64,000 nt of DNA from Nocardia stercoris. Its GTDB lineage: Bacteria > Actinomycetota > Actinomycetes > Mycobacteriales > Mycobacteriaceae. The notes beneath the pieces are model-generated. The model ran no database searches and had not been told where the DNA came from. It saw only the letters and a program-made list of their open reading frames with translations. This document shows, piece by piece, positions 61,061 to 64,000 of this stretch. The position numbers were made by a program, and so were the translations under genes. The stretch is from the NCBI RefSeq assembly GCF_003696265.1, contig NZ_RFFH01000001.1, positions 124,001 to 188,000 of the forward strand, written 5' to 3'. Each line of letters opens with the position of its first letter. The stretch's first letter is position 1.

Positions 61061-61189
61061 CGTCGGGCGCAATGTCCGTTTCGACCGGGTTCGGGAACCT
61101 CCGGCCGGTCATGGACGTTGAAGAGACAGAAGGCCACGCTGTCCCATCGGCGGCGTGGATACCGCGACTCTCGGAAAGGTACGGGAACG

Positions 61190-62050
61190 GTGCGCACCTC
61201 GAGCAACCCGATCTTCAAGAACCTGCCACCTCAGCAGGGCGGCTACGCCGGGTTCGGCGCGGCACCCGCCGGTTACGCGCCGCAGGGGGCCGGATACGCA
61301 CCGCAGGGGTACGGCCAGCCGTACCAGACGGCGCCGGCCACCCGCCCGATGACGATCGACGACGTCGTCACCCGCACCGGCATCACGCTGGGGGTCGTGA
61401 CGGTCGCCGCGATCTTTTCCTACGTGGTGACATCCTCGAACCACGCGCTGTCGGGCCTGTTCGCGCTCGGTGGCCTGGTCGCGTTCGGGATGACCTTCGC
61501 CACCATGTTCGCGCCCCGGCTGCAGGAGAAGGCGGCATACGTCCTGACCTTCGCCGCGTTCGAGGGCCTGTTCCTGGGTGCGATCTCGTTCCTGTTCGCC
61601 AACGTCCGCTTCGGCGGTAGCCACGGCACCGGCGGGGTCGGCGGCGCCGGCATGATCGCCCAAGCCGTCCTCGGCACCTTCGGCGTCTTCTTCGGCATGC
61701 TCGTGGTGTACAAGACCGGAGCCGTACGGGTCACGCCGCGGTTCACCCGGATCATTATCGGCGCCCTGATCGGTGTGGTCGTGTTGGTGATCGGTAACGG
61801 CATCGCCATGCTGTTCAGCGACGACGGTCTCGGCCTGCGTTCCGGCGGCCCGCTGTCGATCGTGTTCAGCCTGGTCGTGATCGGTATCGCCGCGTTCAGC
61901 TTCCTGCTCGACTTCGACGCCGCCGACCAGATGATCCGGGCCGGCGTGCCGGACAAGGCGGCCTGGCGGGTGGCGATGGGTCTCACCATCACCCTGGTCT
62001 GGCTGTACCTGGAGATCCTGCGGCTGCTGAGCTACCTGCAGAACGACTGA
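61190..62050 (+). CDS. Bax inhibitor-1/YccA family membrane protein
   Basis: A 286-aa membrane protein of the BI-1/YccA family with seven helices. The cytoplasmic N-terminus carries a Gly/Tyr/Pro/Gln-rich repeat (GYAGFGAAPAGYAPQGAGYA) as in actinobacterial members. The family core includes MTIDDVVTRTGITL, a Gly-rich AAFEGLFLGAISFLF helix and the C-terminal SFLLDFDAADQMI acidic motif. Family members may conduct Ca2+ or H+. GTG 61190 is used (VRTSSNPIFKNLP start, typical of the family); the longer frame to 61118 is not. Confidence 0.9.
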   Translation: MRTSSNPIFKNLPPQQGGYAGFGAAPAGYAPQGAGYAPQGYGQPYQTAPATRPMTIDDVVTRTGITLGVVTVAAIFSYVVTSSNHALSGLFALGGLVAFGMTFATMFAPRLQEKAAYVLTFAAFEGLFLGAISFLFANVRFGGSHGTGGVGGAGMIAQAVLGTFGVFFGMLVVYKTGAVRVTPRFTRIIIGALIGVVVLVIGNGIAMLFSDDGLGLRSGGPLSIVFSLVVIGIAAFSFLLDFDAADQMIRAGVPDKAAWRVAMGLTITLVWLYLEILRLLSYLQND

Positions 62051-62093
62051 CGCGTAACGTCAACGCGCACAGCGTAATCGCGCACAACCAAAG

Positions 62094-62129
62094 CTACGGC
62101 CCCGATCGCTCGAGCGATCGGGGCCGTAG
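62094..62129. terminator. Strong bidirectional terminator
   Basis: A perfect 36-nt palindrome: CTACGGCCCCGATCGCTC joined to its exact reverse complement, centred on CTCGAG. Lies between the convergent BI-1 and thiolase genes, with TTCATG after it on the + side. Confidence 0.85.
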
Positions 62130-62164
62130 TTCATGTGTGGATCAGCCGGCGTCGATCAGGCCGC

Positions 62165-63388
62165 TCAGCTGAGCCGCTCGACGATCATCGCCATACCCTG
62201 GCCGCCACCGACACACATGGTCTCGATGCCGTACTGCTTGTCGTAGGTCGACAGGTTGTTCAGCAGGGTCGCGGTGATCCGGGCACCGGTCATGCCGAAC
62301 GGGTGGCCCAGCGCGATCGCGCCACCGGACACGTTCAGCTTGTCCAGGTCCATGCCCAGTTCGCGGGCCGAGCCGAGCACCTGCACGGCGAACGCCTCGT
62401 TGATCTCGTACAGGTCGATGTCGGAGATCGTCATCTTGGCCTGCTTCAGGACCTTGCGGACGGCCTCGATCGGGCCCAGGCCCATGATCTCCGGCGACAG
62501 GCCGGACACGCTGGTGGCGACGATGCGCGCCAGCGGGGTCAGGCCCAGCTCCTTGGCCTTGGTGTCGCTCATGATCACCATGGCGGCGGCGCCGTCGTTC
62601 AGCGGGCAGGCGTTACCGGCGGTGACGGTGCCGTCCGGACGGAAGACCGGCTTGAGCTGCGAGATCTTCTCGTAGGTGGTGCCGGCGCGCGGGCCGTCGT
62701 CGGTGGTCACGACGGTGCCGTCGGGCAGCGTGACCGGGGTGATCTCCCGCTCGAAGAAACCGGCCTTGATGGCCTCCTCGGCGCGGTTCTGCGAGCGAAC
62801 GCCCCAGTGGTCCTGCTCTTCCCGGGTGATGCCGGTGATCTGGGCGACGTTCTCGGCGGTCTGGCCCATGGCGATGTAGATGTCGGGCAGCTTGCCCGAC
62901 TCGCGCGGGTCGGTCCACACCGGCGAACCGGCGTTGGCGCGCTCGGCGGTGTTGGCCATCGCCTCGGCGAAGATCTCGTTCTTGGTGTCGGGCCAGCTGT
63001 CCGCGCTGCCCTTGGCGTAGCGGGACACGGTCTCCACACCGGCGGAGATGAACACGTCACCCTCGCCGGCCTTGATGGCGTGGAAGGCCATCCGGGTGGT
63101 CTGCAGCGACGACGCGCAGTAGCGCTGGACGGTGGTGCCCGGCAGCGTGTCGAAGCCCAGCTCGGTGGCCACGACCTTGGCCATGCCGAAGCCGCCCTCG
63201 CCGGCGGGGGAGCCGGTGCCCAGGATCAGATCGTCGATGTCGGTAGCCGGGTTCAGCTGCGGCACCTTGGCCAGCGCCGCACGCACCATCTGGGTGGTCA
63301 GGTCGTCCGGACGCATGCTGACCAGCGAACCCTTGGCGGCACGGCCGATGGGCGAACGGGCGATGGACACGATCACGGCTTCGGGCAC
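62165..63388 (-). CDS. Acetyl-CoA C-acyltransferase (thiolase, FadA-like)
   Basis: A 407-aa thiolase catalysing the last step of beta-oxidation or acetoacetyl-CoA formation. Active-site Cys is in VQRYCASSLQTTR, the NEAF motif is in EINEAFAVQVLG, the His is in ALGHPFGMTGAR, and the second Cys in MCVGGGQGMAM. The N-terminus PEAVIVSIARSPIGRAAKGS is characteristic of mycobacterial FadA enzymes. GTG 63388 follows GAAGGAG. Substrate length cannot be read from sequence. Confidence 0.92.
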   Translation of the reverse strand: MPEAVIVSIARSPIGRAAKGSLVSMRPDDLTTQMVRAALAKVPQLNPATDIDDLILGTGSPAGEGGFGMAKVVATELGFDTLPGTTVQRYCASSLQTTRMAFHAIKAGEGDVFISAGVETVSRYAKGSADSWPDTKNEIFAEAMANTAERANAGSPVWTDPRESGKLPDIYIAMGQTAENVAQITGITREEQDHWGVRSQNRAEEAIKAGFFEREITPVTLPDGTVVTTDDGPRAGTTYEKISQLKPVFRPDGTVTAGNACPLNDGAAAMVIMSDTKAKELGLTPLARIVATSVSGLSPEIMGLGPIEAVRKVLKQAKMTISDIDLYEINEAFAVQVLGSARELGMDLDKLNVSGGAIALGHPFGMTGARITATLLNNLSTYDKQYGIETMCVGGGQGMAMIVERLS

Positions 63389-63508
63389 GGTGACTCCTTC
63401 GTCTCAGGTAGTACTCGTTCCGTACGTTAACTCCACCGAGGTGACGTGTGGAACACCCGGGTGTCCGAAGTGGGCGATTCGACACTCGCCCAGCGGCCGT
63501 TGTCGCGG

Positions 63509-64000
63509 TCAGGGCACGTCGAACGCGCCGTGCTGCGGAATACTCAGCGGATTTGCGGTACTGACCGTAACTTCTACGTGGCCGGAGCCGGTTTCCTGGA
63601 ATTCGGAGTACTGGATGCTGCCGTAGATACCCGACACCACGTTGACCGCGTAGCGCCCGGCGGCGCCGGTGGTGGTGTTGTGCCAGTCGACGTTGGTCCA
63701 CACCTCGCACAGGGGGGCCATCGAATACGTGCCCGGGCCCACGCCCGTGATCGGCGCGGCCTGGATGTTGAACACCGCGCGGCCCGGACTGTCGGTGTCG
63801 GCCCAGGTGCGAATGCTGCCGCCGCAGAGCCCGCCGTAGAACATCGACGGCGTCTGCGGGAATTCCACGGCCCCGGCGGCCCCGGCGGTGGCCGCGGCGG
63901 CGGCCGACAGGGACAGCAGGGCGACCGCGCGTAGCGACAGCCGGGAGAATCCGTGCGGAGACAGCGAAAAGGACGAAGGCCTCGAGGCACACGAAATATC
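63509..64000 (-). CDS. Secreted protein of unknown function (5' end outside window)
   Basis: The frame is open from the stop at 63509 to the window edge, 163 residues. An internal GTG at 63868 would start after a signal peptide-like stretch (LRAVALLSLSAAAAATAGAA), so the true start probably lies beyond 64000. The mature part is beta-rich with Cys in GLCGGSIRTW and PLCEVWTNV, and ends HVEVTVSTANPLSIPQHGAF. I do not recognise the family; it looks like a small extracellular beta-sandwich protein. Confidence 0.65.
   Translation of the reverse strand, partial: DISCASRPSSFSLSPHGFSRLSLRAVALLSLSAAAAATAGAAGAVEFPQTPSMFYGGLCGGSIRTWADTDSPGRAVFNIQAAPITGVGPGTYSMAPLCEVWTNVDWHNTTTGAAGRYAVNVVSGIYGSIQYSEFQETGSGHVEVTVSTANPLSIPQHGAFDVP

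Noticed and set aside
63400..63440. GTAC-n7-GTAC half palindrome upstream of the thiolase
   Set aside because: Only 4-bp arms with mismatches outside; too short to call an operator.
63509..63868. GTG 63868 as the start of the last gene (119 aa)
   Set aside because: A signal-peptide-like sequence continues in frame upstream to the window edge, so the gene is better treated as 5' incomplete.

Overview
The window is a high-GC actinobacterial chromosome segment, most likely from Nocardia or a close mycolic-acid relative (order Mycobacteriales). The support is: the order enolase - FtsB/DivIC-like protein - DUF501 - exopolyphosphatase at the left edge; a PknG kinase flanked by GlnX-like sensors; DtxR/IdeR-type iron boxes; two sites matching the published KstR consensus; many TetR regulators; and dense packing with GTG starts and 4-nt stop/start overlaps. 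This is an inference from gene content. No rRNA is present, and no insertion sequence, prophage or CRISPR array was found.

Layout. 1-3.6 kb: 3' end of eno, a septum-formation initiator, DUF501, an apparently inserted PIN-type toxin-antitoxin pair, and ppx. 3.6-10.6 kb: DUF6194 protein, a MerR-like regulator with two helix-turn-helix segments, a POT peptide transporter, a tRNA with a UAA anticodon, a baeRF-like protein, an SDR/DUF998 pair and an AraC regulator. 10.8-15.3 kb: a five-gene operon combining a sulfonate-type ABC importer with a fumarate-reductase-like flavoprotein and a 2x[4Fe-4S] ferredoxin (AprA/AprB-like pair). 15.4-18.6 kb: TetR, secreted lipase and secreted trypsin-like protease. 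18.7-21.6 kb: a repeat protein, then a TetR/MFS efflux pair separated by six GAACnnnGTTC-type boxes at an exact 18-bp pitch.

21.8-36.6 kb is catabolic: two paralogous acyl-CoA ligases enclosing a TetR, a flavin monooxygenase and a Zn-alcohol dehydrogenase, followed by an amidohydrolase, then HxlR/DUF5519/quinone-reductase-like genes, an alpha/beta-hydrolase plus SDR pair with a divergent TetR, and another hydrolase. A KstR-type site precedes the first ligase, and another precedes the acyl-CoA dehydrogenase at 37.2-38.5 kb.

38.5-45.9 kb is an iron region: DtxR/IdeR-like boxes precede a lipoprotein + DyP/EfeB peroxidase pair on the + strand and an Fe3+ ABC importer on the - strand, and the two promoter regions share an identical 17-bp box. 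45.98-49.6 kb is a four-gene OpuB/ProU-type osmoprotectant importer. 50-53.4 kb holds a small secreted protein, a GT87-type mannosyltransferase, a GDSL hydrolase and a TMEM175-type channel. 53.5-59.0 kb is GlnX-like / PknG / GlnX-like. The right end holds an orphan two-helix membrane peptide, an RsmC-type methyltransferase, a Bax-inhibitor-1 protein, a thiolase and a secreted protein that runs off the window.

Functional themes are amino-acid sensing (PknG/GlnX), iron acquisition, osmoprotection, and oxidative breakdown of lipid- or steroid-like substrates under several local TetR-type repressors, many of which have visible palindromic operators.
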